Shown here: one piece after another, positions 31,657 through 42,247 of the stretch
Layout of the letters: each line of letters begins with the position of its first letter
Position numbering within the stretch: the stretch's first letter is position 1
Source: Saccharomycopsis fibuligera x Saccharomycopsis cf. fibuligera
Taxonomy: Eukaryota > Ascomycota > Saccharomycetes > Ascoideales > Saccharomycopsidaceae
Length of the DNA: 64,000 nucleotides
Reading direction: 5' to 3'
Assembly: GCA_001936135.1 (NCBI GenBank)
Contig: CP012817.1
Span: 3,410,001-3,474,000 of the forward strand
Notes under the pieces: model-generated
Told to the model about the DNA's origin: nothing
The model's database searches: none
The model's input: the letters and a program-made list of their open reading frames with translations, nothing else
Position numbers and translations under genes: made by a program

Positions 31657-32973
31657 CTACAACCCACCAACCAAGCTTTCTCTATCATAATTGATCGTCT
31701 TAAAACGACTTATAAAATCGTCCTTCGTATAGTATGCGCCACACATTCTTCTTTTACCAGTAAAGCTGGTTCTTGAATGCAACACTCTCCAGTTATCAAA
31801 CAATAACACTTCACCGGGTTTCAATTGATGGAAAATCACATTTGCCGGATCTTCAAGGATTGTATGGAATGCCTTAAGTGCCTCGTAAAATAAAATGATC
31901 AAATCTTTTCCATCTTCAGCATGCTTGGATTTGAAAGTATCGCGAACTTTAAGCACCGAGCGGTCCAGGTTGTTCCAACGAACCTGTATCACCTTTTTGT
32001 CTTCTTCATCGAGAATAATAATTGGTCTGGCGACTGCAGGCTGCAAGAAAACGCCTTCTTCTCCGGCACTATGAAAATCCACAGGCATTTCGCTTAGGAG
32101 CTCGAAGTAGTGAGGATAGGTTTCTTTAAGTAAGTAAGCTGCACGTACAGCATCAGTCAAAGAGGTCTCTCCACCGGTGCCCTCGTGGTCCAATAAATGA
32201 AACACTTGATATCCTGGTGCCTCGGACCAATAGGTACCGTCAGTATGTAATGGAATAGCAATGTTGGTGTAGGCGGTATCGTTTACTGCCAAATCAGACG
32301 TAAAATCCCAGAAACCGCCATAATGAGTTGGCTTGATAAAAGTAATTTTTTCGATGAGTTCTTTCGTTTTCATCGCGTCGACTGGCACATTTTTGACAAA
32401 GCAAAACCCATAAATAAAAGTTTTGTTTATCCATTGCTTGACCCCCTCCTTGGAGTTCATAACATGGTTGTAATCGACTATTGGCATACTGGCCTTAATC
32501 AATTCAGCGTCCCAGTGAGTATGTGAGATCGCAGATTTCGGCTCTGTCGCATCGGAGAAAGTACTGTCTTTCGCTAGTTTTGGCAAGGCGGGATTGTATG
32601 AGTTGACGAGTAGCCATTGGAATTCAAAAACAGACTTGTGCTCATCAGGCCAAGTTACAATAAGCTTGCTTTTGTCGCCGCTCTGCGAAGAAACCTCTTG
32701 TGGTTGTATATCTAATGGGATATCAAAGGTGTTCAACAAGCGCTGCTTGGTGGTATTATGATAACACTGCTCGCAGTGACAGTTATCTCTGAGCCATATA
32801 TGATGATAACTAGAAGACTGTGAGCGTCCAGGAAAAAAGACTTTGACAAATTTAGAATCAAATGTGGCTGCCATTCTTACTCTTATGCTTATTTCAAAGT
32901 TTTGGAATATAGGTGGTGATAATCTACAATGGCTGGTAATCTGTTTCTCCAGATATTTGACCATCTTTGACAT
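31657..32973 (-). CDS. Trimethyllysine dioxygenase (carnitine biosynthesis)
   Basis: A 438-residue Fe(II)/2-oxoglutarate enzyme of the TMLH/BBOX branch, which hydroxylates N6-trimethyllysine as the first step of carnitine synthesis. The N-terminal zinc-binding (DUF971-like) part shows WLRDNCHCEQCYH with C65, C67, C70 and H72. The catalytic domain has GGFWDFTSDL, H243-T-D245 (HTDGTYW), the HEGTGGET segment and H399 in WRVLHSRTSF. The GFWDFTSD and WNNLDR segments match trimethyllysine rather than gamma-butyrobetaine dioxygenase, though the paralogues are close. The basic, acid-poor first 35 residues look like a mitochondrial presequence. Met4 or Met34 could serve as alternative starts, perhaps giving two locations. 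S. cerevisiae lacks this pathway while Candida has it. Confidence 0.88.
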   Translation of the reverse strand: MSKMVKYLEKQITSHCRLSPPIFQNFEISIRVRMAATFDSKFVKVFFPGRSQSSSYHHIWLRDNCHCEQCYHNTTKQRLLNTFDIPLDIQPQEVSSQSGDKSKLIVTWPDEHKSVFEFQWLLVNSYNPALPKLAKDSTFSDATEPKSAISHTHWDAELIKASMPIVDYNHVMNSKEGVKQWINKTFIYGFCFVKNVPVDAMKTKELIEKITFIKPTHYGGFWDFTSDLAVNDTAYTNIAIPLHTDGTYWSEAPGYQVFHLLDHEGTGGETSLTDAVRAAYLLKETYPHYFELLSEMPVDFHSAGEEGVFLQPAVARPIIILDEEDKKVIQVRWNNLDRSVLKVRDTFKSKHAEDGKDLIILFYEALKAFHTILEDPANVIFHQLKPGEVLLFDNWRVLHSRTSFTGKRRMCGAYYTKDDFISRFKTINYDRESLVGGL

Positions 32974-34717
32974 CTTCCTCTTAGCCGCATTGACATGACA
33001 GTATCTGGATTTGGGGTGTCATATTACATAATCTTTGTAAACACATCACGTAAGGATACACCCCGTAAATATTTACCCGCAAGTTAAAGCCTTTTGTGCT
33101 GATTTGCTTTTGTATTTGCCCGTATTCGAATCGCTGCGTAAAATCAATTTTTTATTGTTTTTTAGTTTTCATATTTTTTTAATAGAGAAAGTTTGCAAAA
33201 GAAACTCTGTACAAGGCACTATCATGCATAGAGATGCATTCCATACAGACTGTATCAGTAGCTCAGAACTCTCACATTCATTGAAAATAATTATTTTAAG
33301 GTGACTCTGGGCAGCTATGCCCATCTGTGATCGCCGATGTGCGTTGTACTAGGTCCCGTCGCTCTTGACTGCTGTGTGTACAGGGCAAGAGGAAACGAGC
33401 GCTTTGGAAAATGTAAAGCAGCACCGAATAGGTCAATTTTACTTCACTGCAGACTGGTCATGCAGACAGTAAGACACCAATTAATGCGGCTAATGCGACT
33501 GGCAGGAGTGCTATTTGCTGGTTTGTACTGCATTGTGCTGCTCTGGGCTGCTCTGGGCTGCTCTGTGAAGTATTGTACTGCATCATGGTGTTGCTGTCTG
33601 TGGTCATACAGTGTACTCCCGTACTCGCACTGTTAATTATTTCTCTTGCGGATGTTTGTCATCTTAGACAATCTGCCAGTGCGCAGGAGTTAGCTGCAAA
33701 AGCTGCAGTTAAAGACATACAGATTTGTTGTTTGTTAACAAATTAGTATGAATGCATGTATGTTTCATGCAAGACAACACTTAAGCAGCCTCTTAGTTAC
33801 AGCAAGGGCTGCAGTAGTTTGTGCAGTAGTGCCCTGCGGACCGCAAAGAGCCCAGACCTTAGGAAGAATTAGAGAGGTCTCTGAAAATCCTAACGCAGGA
33901 TACTGCTGATGCCTGCAACTTTGCGCATTACTGCTGTTTCTTTTCTGCGTGTCTGTGAATGCACTCATTGGTACTAAAGACTGTCCCGGTGAGTGTTTTC
34001 GTCCGTCCAACGTTTGGCGAATTTTTCATAATGTGTGGGCCATCTTTTTTTTTTTTTATCTCCTCTGCAGTTTCTTTCTCATAGTTGATCTTTCTTCTTT
34101 TCAGATATATATACATTTCACTTCCTGTCTTTGCTGGTAATTAGAACACCTAATTTCTTTTCGATTAGCCTTTTGCTTTCTCCTACTTCTGTCCCTTTGT
34201 ATTGTGTCTTCGAATCTCTTTTTTACCTATGGTCCTTCTCGTTTTTCTATAAATCTCTCATCACATTTCAAGTTTTGTATTATATCATCATCCATCCTCC
34301 CCCTATACTATAAAGAACATTACATTAATCTAGCAGTGTTGTATCATTACCAAGACACAGCTATATTATTGAGCTATAAAATTTATTTTGTACGGAAACC
34401 TACAAGCTTTTTCCGACTTCTTGAACCATCATAGTGAAACTATCAGAGAAAAGATATCTTTTTCCTTCCTCCAAAAAAAATTAAAACAAGAAAAAAATCC
34501 TCCACCGAACATTATCACAAACATTTTTTTTTAACTCACCAAACATTCTTCTGCTCTTTTATACTATATCACCCTTTATACTATATTTTCAAATTGTACT
34601 ATATTATATTATATCAACTACCTACACTCAGATTTCGCAACATCTTCAATTATCCGCTTTTTTTTATTTTATTTTTTTTTTTTTTTGCTTTGACATTTTT
34701 TCCTTGATCTACACAAC
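32974..34717. other. Divergent intergenic region and MPT5 leader
   Basis: 1.74 kb between two divergent genes. At 33530-33570 a CTGCTCTGGG-type 10-base unit is repeated about three times. From about 34040 to 34717 the plus strand is strongly pyrimidine-rich and G-poor, as in a long yeast 5' leader for the RNA-binding protein downstream. No gene is seen; a 99-codon frame at 33337-33636 is Cys-rich and not credible. Confidence 0.5.
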
Positions 34718-37612
34718 ATGTTTTCCGAACCTTTCAATGCTAGTTTCAACACTAATAGTGCTGCAAATGGGAGTGCATTCGTCAATACTATAATTAACCC
34801 TAATCCAAACACTCAGCCTGTCTCTAGTTCTTCTACTGCTTACCCAAATTTCAATTACAGTCACAGGGCTTCGGTTGGTTCCATTCCTTCTTTGTCGTCT
34901 TCCGTCACACAGTCAAATGAGTCTCTTCGTTTTGTGCCTTCTAGTGAGTCGCTTAGAATCGCTAGATCAAATGATTCTTTGAGAATTGCCAGATCAAATG
35001 AATCCTTGAGATACACAAACTCAAATGAAAGTATTAGAAAAGCTTTCACGTCGGGCAATAACACTGCTGGTATTGGCAAGCCTTTTTCGGTAATTGATGA
35101 ACATGGATTTGGCAATTTCAGAGCCATTAATGGCAACAACAGCAACATTAATACTAACCAATTCCAATCTCAAAATGGCTTTCAACAGCTGAGACAGCCG
35201 CAGCAGCTTCAACAGTCACAACAACCTCAGATTACACCACAATCATCCTCTTTGCACCTTCAATCACAGTTACAACAGCTGCTGAACGATTTAAAGCAAT
35301 TTCAACCGCAAAACAACTATTTTCCAAATAACATTGATATTCAACATTCAAATCATCAGTCTGGCAGTTATTTGCAAGCTTTTGAAAACAGTGCTAGCAG
35401 CAGCAACAATACCATTAATAATACTAATATTCACACTAGCAATAATGGTTTTGTTAATGGACTTAACTATACCTTCAATGATACAAATGCTGAATTGGAT
35501 AACATTTTTTCAAATTCAAGCAGTATTACCACTTCTCCTAGTAATTGCAATGATTACAGAAAATCGTCAATCGTCAGCATGAGCAACAATTTTTTTCCTG
35601 CTCCATCCCCAGCCCCATCCCCTGCTCCAACTGTCCCTGCTGCACCTGCACCTGCTCTTGCACCTGCTCTTGCACCTGCTATAGGTAGTCAATATTTAGT
35701 GCAAGAACCTCTTGCTCCCTCTCCTTCATTAAGTTTTGATCAATACCAGACAGTGCAAGTACAAGCTCACAATCCTCAGTATATTGACAATGACATTTCT
35801 CAAGAATTAAATCAATACTCATTTAATGATCAGTTTTTAAATCAAACGCCAAAGTCTCACAAGATTACTGCTTCTATGGGCACGATCAATGACTATAGAA
35901 ATGTTCCAAATTATTACGATTCTCAACCACAGCAACCAAAACCTCAATTGAGATCAGTTGGATCTTTTAAAGATTTAAAAAATGGCATAATTAATGAAAG
36001 CTTGATTGATAAGAGAAGTGTTTCCTCTGTTGCTGGGCAACAGCACAACATGTTGAATACTGATAATATCAGCTTTTTAAATCACAATAGTATTAGTAAC
36101 AACAACAATAACAAACATCACTACTTTAAGAGCCAATCAGTGAATTTGCCAAGCCAGTACCAACCATCAAACCAGCTCAAAAAAGATGAAGCTAACAGAT
36201 TAATAAACTTGGATAATTTGATTGCTGGGTTTAATAACAAAAATGGCCACGTCTCTGCAAACAGCTTGACAGTTGATGATTTGAATTTTACTGGCTTGTA
36301 TATTGATAGTGGCTCACCAAGACAGGTCCATAGTACTGTTCCATCATGCCCATCAAACTATTCTCCTAGTCCCAACAGCAGTATTAGCAGTTCTGGTAAT
36401 GGCAACACCAGCCTTAACAACAATACTAGCAACGGCATCAGCAATAATAACAATTCTAGCAACAACAGGCCTAATAACGGCAGAAGAAAGTCTGATATTA
36501 GAAAAGAAGAAAGCAACAAGAAGGCCAGTGAGAAAGATTTGTTTAACAAGTACAAGAATATTCCATTTGACCAGTTGGCAAACAAAGTGTTGAAACTCAG
36601 TACTGATCAAAATGGTTGCAGATTTCTTCAAAGAAAGCTTGAAGAAGATAGCAGTGAAAGACCATTGGTTATTGATACAATTTACAAACAAGTGAAGCCA
36701 AATATTTACGAGCTTGTGATTGATCCATTTGGTAACTATTTGATACAAAAGATTTTTGAATTCATTACTGATGAGCAACGTACTGAGTTAATTAAACTTT
36801 GCAGTGGTCGTTTTGATGAGATCTCCTTGAACCAACACGGCACCAGAGCATTGCAAAAGATGATCGAGTACGTTACTACTCAGGAGCAAACCGATTTGAT
36901 AATCAATAATTTGGCCAATCACGTTGTTCGTTTAATTAAAGACTTGAATGGAAATCATGTTATTCAAAAATGCTTGTACAAATTTAGTCCAGAAAACTGT
37001 CAATTTGTTATTGATGGTATCTGTCAAAGTGTTGTTGAAGTAGCCACTCATCGTCATGGTTGTTGTGTTTTGCAAAAATGTTTGGACCGTTCTAATGATG
37101 GTCAGTTTGTTGAACTTGGTCATGAAATTTTAAAGAATGGATTGATTTTGATGCAGGACCCATTTGGAAATTACGTAATTCAGTATCTTTTGCCAAAGAA
37201 GCAACATGATTTGAATCCTAACTTTGCTGAGATTATTGGTAAGCAAATCATTGGTCGCCTTGAGGACTTGTCGATTCAGAAGTTTGCTTCTAATGTGGTT
37301 GAGAAGTGTCTCAAGTATCTTAATGATGCCATCTTGAGAAATGTTCTTGTGGAAGAGATCCTTAGCTTCAACAACTTGGAGTCTGTTTTGAAGGATCCAT
37401 ATGGTAATTATGTTGTACAAACTGCTTTGGAGGTGGCTACTGGAACTTTAAGAGATAAAGCTATTGACAAGATTGGAGCATTGATGCCTTTTGTCAAGAA
37501 TACTCCATATGCCAGAAAGATTCAACAGCGTTTGAGTGAAGCTGAGACACAAGTTAAAAAGGATGAGTTTCAACAACAACAACAGCAGCAGCAAACACAG
37601 CAGCAATTGTGA
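34718..37612 (+). CDS. MPT5: Pumilio-family RNA-binding protein Mpt5/Puf5-like
   Basis: A 964-residue post-transcriptional repressor that binds 3' UTR UGUA-type elements and recruits Ccr4-Not. Eight PUF repeats occupy about 615-940. They include DQNGCRFLQRKLE, DPFGNYLIQKIFEF, NQHGTRALQKMIEY, LNGNHVIQKCLYKF, HRHGCCVLQKCLDR, DPFGNYVIQYLLP and DPYGNYVVQTALE. The segments IYKQVKPNIYELVIDPF and NTPYARKIQ fit yeast Mpt5 better than Puf4 or Puf3. The N-terminal two thirds are disordered and Asn/Gln/Ser-rich. They contain five 9-residue repeats (66-110, consensus SNESLRxxx) and a Pro/Ala block near 297-325. A poly-Gln tail ends the protein. The long pyrimidine-rich leader suggests translational control. 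Alternative: Puf4. Confidence 0.85.
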   Translation: MFSEPFNASFNTNSAANGSAFVNTIINPNPNTQPVSSSSTAYPNFNYSHRASVGSIPSLSSSVTQSNESLRFVPSSESLRIARSNDSLRIARSNESLRYTNSNESIRKAFTSGNNTAGIGKPFSVIDEHGFGNFRAINGNNSNINTNQFQSQNGFQQLRQPQQLQQSQQPQITPQSSSLHLQSQLQQLLNDLKQFQPQNNYFPNNIDIQHSNHQSGSYLQAFENSASSSNNTINNTNIHTSNNGFVNGLNYTFNDTNAELDNIFSNSSSITTSPSNCNDYRKSSIVSMSNNFFPAPSPAPSPAPTVPAAPAPALAPALAPAIGSQYLVQEPLAPSPSLSFDQYQTVQVQAHNPQYIDNDISQELNQYSFNDQFLNQTPKSHKITASMGTINDYRNVPNYYDSQPQQPKPQLRSVGSFKDLKNGIINESLIDKRSVSSVAGQQHNMLNTDNISFLNHNSISNNNNNKHHYFKSQSVNLPSQYQPSNQLKKDEANRLINLDNLIAGFNNKNGHVSANSLTVDDLNFTGLYIDSGSPRQVHSTVPSCPSNYSPSPNSSISSSGNGNTSLNNNTSNGISNNNNSSNNRPNNGRRKSDIRKEESNKKASEKDLFNKYKNIPFDQLANKVLKLSTDQNGCRFLQRKLEEDSSERPLVIDTIYKQVKPNIYELVIDPFGNYLIQKIFEFITDEQRTELIKLCSGRFDEISLNQHGTRALQKMIEYVTTQEQTDLIINNLANHVVRLIKDLNGNHVIQKCLYKFSPENCQFVIDGICQSVVEVATHRHGCCVLQKCLDRSNDGQFVELGHEILKNGLILMQDPFGNYVIQYLLPKKQHDLNPNFAEIIGKQIIGRLEDLSIQKFASNVVEKCLKYLNDAILRNVLVEEILSFNNLESVLKDPYGNYVVQTALEVATGTLRDKAIDKIGALMPFVKNTPYARKIQQRLSEAETQVKKDEFQQQQQQQQTQQQL
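34913..35047 (+). repeat. Five 9-residue repeats in the MPT5 N-terminus
   Basis: Residues 66-110 read SNESLRFVP, SSESLRIAR, SNDSLRIAR, SNESLRYTN and SNESIRKAF in direct tandem. The acidic-Ser-Leu-Arg core is constant while the last three residues vary. Confidence 0.85.
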
Positions 37613-38235
37613 ACGTTTTTTTACAAATTATTTTTTCACTTTACAATGTAATTTTTTTTCCTAAATGTTAGCTTTTCAAATTGTTTACATTAAAATCAAG
37701 GTAAGTATTCTTTTCTTTTTATTTCTTACATTCGTTTTATATTACACACCATATATTATCGTTAGTATTACTATATCATTTTGTTTCATTTTCGTTTTTT
37801 GTTTATAGATATGCAGTTTATGTTGTTTTTTTGAATTTTTTTTTTTTTACATTCCAATTTGGTTTTTGTTCTCTAAATGCACCAAAGTTTCTATGCGTTG
37901 TTTTTTACTCAATTATAGTATAAGATGCTTAGTTAGTTTACGATTAATGAATACACACATTCCAGATTTATTTCCTAGGTGATTGGACAAACATGGTATA
38001 GTATATCATAATGTGTTCAGCATTGCGAAACGTTCGAGTTGCACACGCTTGTAAAACCATGAGTTTATGCTACCCACTTTGAACGTGCTTGTATTAGTGC
38101 TATGACGGCATTAAAGCCAAGCCAGTAAAATCCCACCAGATCTGGTCCTGGTCTTTCGCAGGCCGACTAAGAAAGCTAAGAGGAAGGCATGTAACTATTG
38201 GCATTCCGCCACTCTGTCATGTCATTATTCTTGAA

Positions 38236-38257
38236 TTTAAATTTAATTAAATTTAAA
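38236..38257. repeat. 22-base perfect AT palindrome
   Basis: The sequence reads the same on both strands from 38236 to 38257 and is built of TTTAAA blocks on either side of a central TTAATTAA-like core. Confidence 0.9.
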
Positions 38258-40876
38258 AATGCCTTTTAACAGGATTTCGGTGTTTTCTTTTCTGCACTTC
38301 GGTGGTTAGGATTTTCGTAGTCGGCCATTTATACATTATTGTATCACTCTAGTTTTTTAAGTACAGTATAGAGCATGTATTGCTATTACTCATCTGATTA
38401 GATTAAAAGTAGTACTCCTTACACTAATGGGATTTAGCTAATAGGGTGCACGGGTGAAAGTAAGCTTAAGGTTGCTTGCACTTCACTAAACACTGGGAAA
38501 CATTGATTATTTTCAAATTGTAGTTGTAATACTCGAAAGAAACCATATTTCTTAATTTATTGCAAAAACTGCAAAAAAATCAGTGGCTATATATTGTCAT
38601 GACTTGATAACAATGACTTTAAAATTTGTTGAAAGTACCAGGGGTTAAGTGAGTAACGGGTATAAGGGCTTATGAGCTGTCTGCAACAGATTGCGGTACC
38701 ATCATTAAACAACTATGTTCTGTGGACACGGTATCTTTTGCGAGGTATTGTGTGTGTTGTTGACATAATGCAGCTGACTGATTTGCATTATGACATTCGA
38801 AATACCGACATAATGGGCAATGTTTGAATTTCAGTAATTTAACTATAGCCATAAACGACACCTTAAACACCTCACTACAACAAACAGCACGCTAAAAAAT
38901 ACTACTTTGCTAACATTCATACTAATAATGTATTGCGGTTGCCGTTGTTGTCCACTGGCAATGAATTCGGCTGGCTGTCACATTTGCGAGTGCCTTTGAA
39001 AAAAAGTGAAACAGTCAAAATTATTTTGACGTATTCTGCTGTCTCACATTTCGAAATTAGCACCGTTTTCGGACGCTTGCTTTGGTTATAATTCATCACT
39101 TTTAAAACTTTCCGCACTCCTTAAATTGAATCCAGAGGGCGGTAGTCCCTTGGCAGTGCCCAAAAAAGTTGGTGTTCAAAGAGTGTATTTAGCTTCGTTG
39201 ATAATCAGTAGTGTCGCCGTATATGGTGTGCTGAAAAGAGGCAGTGACCGTGGCCAGTCTTATTTGAGGTAGACGCTAGGGCGATATTACAAATACAGCC
39301 TAGTGATTATAGTCTAGTGACAATTGAACTAACTTAATGCACTAATATTTTTATAGTAGTATGCCATCGTATTCCGAAAAAAAATTTAATACTACTCAAG
39401 GCACATACAGATTAATCCAATGCTGACAAAAGGGTTTCTCTATTGTTTCTGCTGCAGTTTCGTTTTGAGTTAGCGCACTATTTTCTATCCGAATGTCTAT
39501 CAAAGCGAATCGACAGTGTGTTAGCTAAAGCAATAATTTTAGTGTGCTATGTATTGCGGAGATAAGTCCAGAGACTACGGTTCTATAGTCAAAGTATAAG
39601 TATTTTCATATTATAAGCATTTTCATTGCCGAGAATTTGCTAGTAGTCGATGCCCCGCCGCTGTAAATTAAAGATTTGTAATGTAATCTCATCAGCTGCC
39701 GAATACGACTTTATATTAAAGCATTAAAACTAATTGCCCATAATGATTTTTCATGTGTCTACATTTTATTATTGTCAAAATTTGATATCATATATCACTT
39801 GACTGAGGTATGTTATTCAACAATCAGCAGTTTTATGTGCATTTTTAATATGTATATATAGGCCAAATGAAGAACCCAGGTGACGATCTTGTGCCATTTA
39901 TGATGAACAATTTGTACCACTTGAATGCTTGGCTAATTTTTATAGCACGAAGTATTGTTTTTTTGTTCCTCTAAAATTTAAAAATTTTTGGAGATCTTCT
40001 TTATTTTCGTCCTTTTTTGGTTTTGTGACAAGTATAGACAATCATCGCGTCTCTAAATGTCTCTCTATGCTGCTCATCATCTTTGACGATAACTACAAAG
40101 GGAGTTGTTAGTAACTTTCTCTGGAGTTTCTTCTGCCGACTTTGTGTTCTGAAGTTGTCTGATGTTCTATCATAAACACAAGAACAGTTCAAAAGACTAC
40201 GTGGCTTGGCCCGACCGACGATTCTACTACTTTGCCTAGATATATTGTAGATCTATGTTGCACCCTTTTACAAGAATGCTGCGGTAACAATATCAATATT
40301 TGCAATACTATAGTGCTTTCTAGTTCTGTTAACCGTATCACAACCACTATTAGCAACGGATACGACGTTGCCAAATATGATCATCGTTTACGGGCATGCA
40401 GTCACCACCTGCTAACCACATAATGCATGGCATACCCCAGGAACGTATCAATGAGGAATGCGTACGTTGGTAATTGCTTAACTGCTCAAGGCTTGAAGCA
40501 GTCGGTAAAATAGCGTTCAACTATATTATATTACAGCATACAGTCCACCATAACAAATAATGGACATACCATGAAAGATCAGATTGCTAACTTTTATGAC
40601 AAATGGAAATAATCATTATTTTTAAGCACATATTGACGTCTGTGCGATTTGCATGAGACGATAGTAGATATTAGATTAATTTCTCTATCCCTAAAAGCGG
40701 CCTGATCGACCACCATCTAATAGCAACTTCCTGATAATCAACTCTATTACCAAGCATTACATTAATTAAGAAAAAAAAATATCGAGAATATTGCCATATT
40801 CGGCACCCAGGGAAAAAAACACAAGAAAAAAAAGCATATGTAGGTTGGATAATCGAGTAATCCTGGTCAGCAGTGA

Positions 40877-40912
40877 TTAAGTCAAGCCAAGCCCAGCCAA
40901 GCCCAGCCAAGC
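40877..40912. repeat. Short tandem repeat of a 10-base unit
   Basis: AAGCCCAGCC occurs in about three imperfect head-to-tail copies in otherwise AT-rich DNA. Confidence 0.8.
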
Positions 40913-41206
40913 CCACTTAAAAAACCCAACCCAAAATTTAGATATTCTTAAATGATCCTTATGCATTCTGAGAGGCGGTAGCAGCAGCAGCAGCAACGGT
41001 GAGGGCAACAATAATGGCAACAGACTTGAGGAGAAGGAGTAACAATGACTATGCTTGTCCTAATCAATTGTGCACATAGATAGGACTATACAATCTTCTT
41101 CGATTGTTATTATGATTCTAATAACGTTTGGTGATTAGTTGGTTTAGTAGGAATGCCAATATTCTAATTTGAAAAGCGAAACATCATAGCTAATTTGTTG
41201 TGAAAA

Positions 41207-41250
<44 letters not shown>

Positions 41251-42247
41251 CTACCTTTTGTTTAGCAGTTCTCGCTTGACAGTGACGATTAAAGAAAGCA
41301 GGGTTCTATACGAAACAGTAGTGTTGTACAGAATCATCGAGCTCCCTCATACTGCTTGCATATTTATCATGAATTAGCCGCAAACTACAGACCAAAATGA
41401 TTTCCGCCTGTAAAGATGTCTAATAAGGCCCTACATTAACGGTAAACAAGAAAAAGGCTTAAATAAAAAAAATTATAAGAAAATTAACTTTACTACATGC
41501 AGCAGTAATACCACAGAAAAAAAACTTGTTCATAAATCATAACCAACTGGCCAGGCTCAAACTTAAACTCCATGCTTAAGTTATTTATGCTATTGCTTAG
41601 ACTAACCGAGTCCAGGGGTTATAAAGCAAGAATGTACGTTAATAATAGCATGATGTGTACGCTGTAGCAAATCAATAGGCTCATGTGTACATACATATTA
41701 ATCCAGCTTGACGTGCCAAGTTTTACAAACTTCAGTAATTTTTAATATAAATAATGCGCCAATTTCTATAGCAAATAGTGAGGTCCTAGATGCAGTAGAC
41801 CATTTTAATGTTGCTGCATTGATCAGGTAATGTTAGATTAGAATCTCATAATTAGTATACTATTAACAAAAACAAAAAAAAAAAAAAAAGAAAAAAAAAA
41901 TAAAATAAAATAACATAAAAAAGTTGAAGAGAAAATCAACACTATTACAATGGGATCTATCACTACTACATTTCATTTGGGTTGTAAATTGAATTAGTAA
42001 TACATTATCATTATATGTGTATGCCATAACGTGATACAGAAATGAACAAAAAAAAAAGATGAAGAAATGATTAAAAACTGAAACATTAAAATAATATAAT
42101 ACAATGCCGATTAGGGTCTCAAAAAACTCATCTCTCTTTCTTGCAACACAGAAAAATTGACGAAAAAGCTAACCAAATTAATAAGAAAACACAACAAATG
42201 TCAAGAAAAAAACGAAACAAGTTGTAAAATCAATACACAACAATCAT

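Larger units (their letters stand above)
37613..42247. other. 4.6 kb gene-free region between MPT5 and ULP1
   Basis: The longest gene-free part of the window, flanked by convergent genes. No frame reaches 85 codons and none has a recognisable motif. Landmarks are a 22-base perfect palindrome of only A and T (38236-38257), a tandem repeat of AAGCCCAGCC-type units (about 40877-40912), a T32 tract (41214-41245) and an A-rich block (41868-41930). No tRNA cloverleaf was found. Long RNA, a centromere or just relaxed DNA are possible. Confidence 0.55.

Noticed and set aside
33337-33636. 99-codon Cys-rich frame upstream of MPT5
   Set aside because: Composition is odd, there is no motif, and it spans the short tandem repeat.
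39000-39270. Plus-strand open stretch of about 75 codons in the 4.6 kb gap with a hydrophobic segment (VYLASLIISSVAVYGV)
   Set aside because: It has no ATG start and no visible intron that would provide one; frames of this length are expected by chance in this region.
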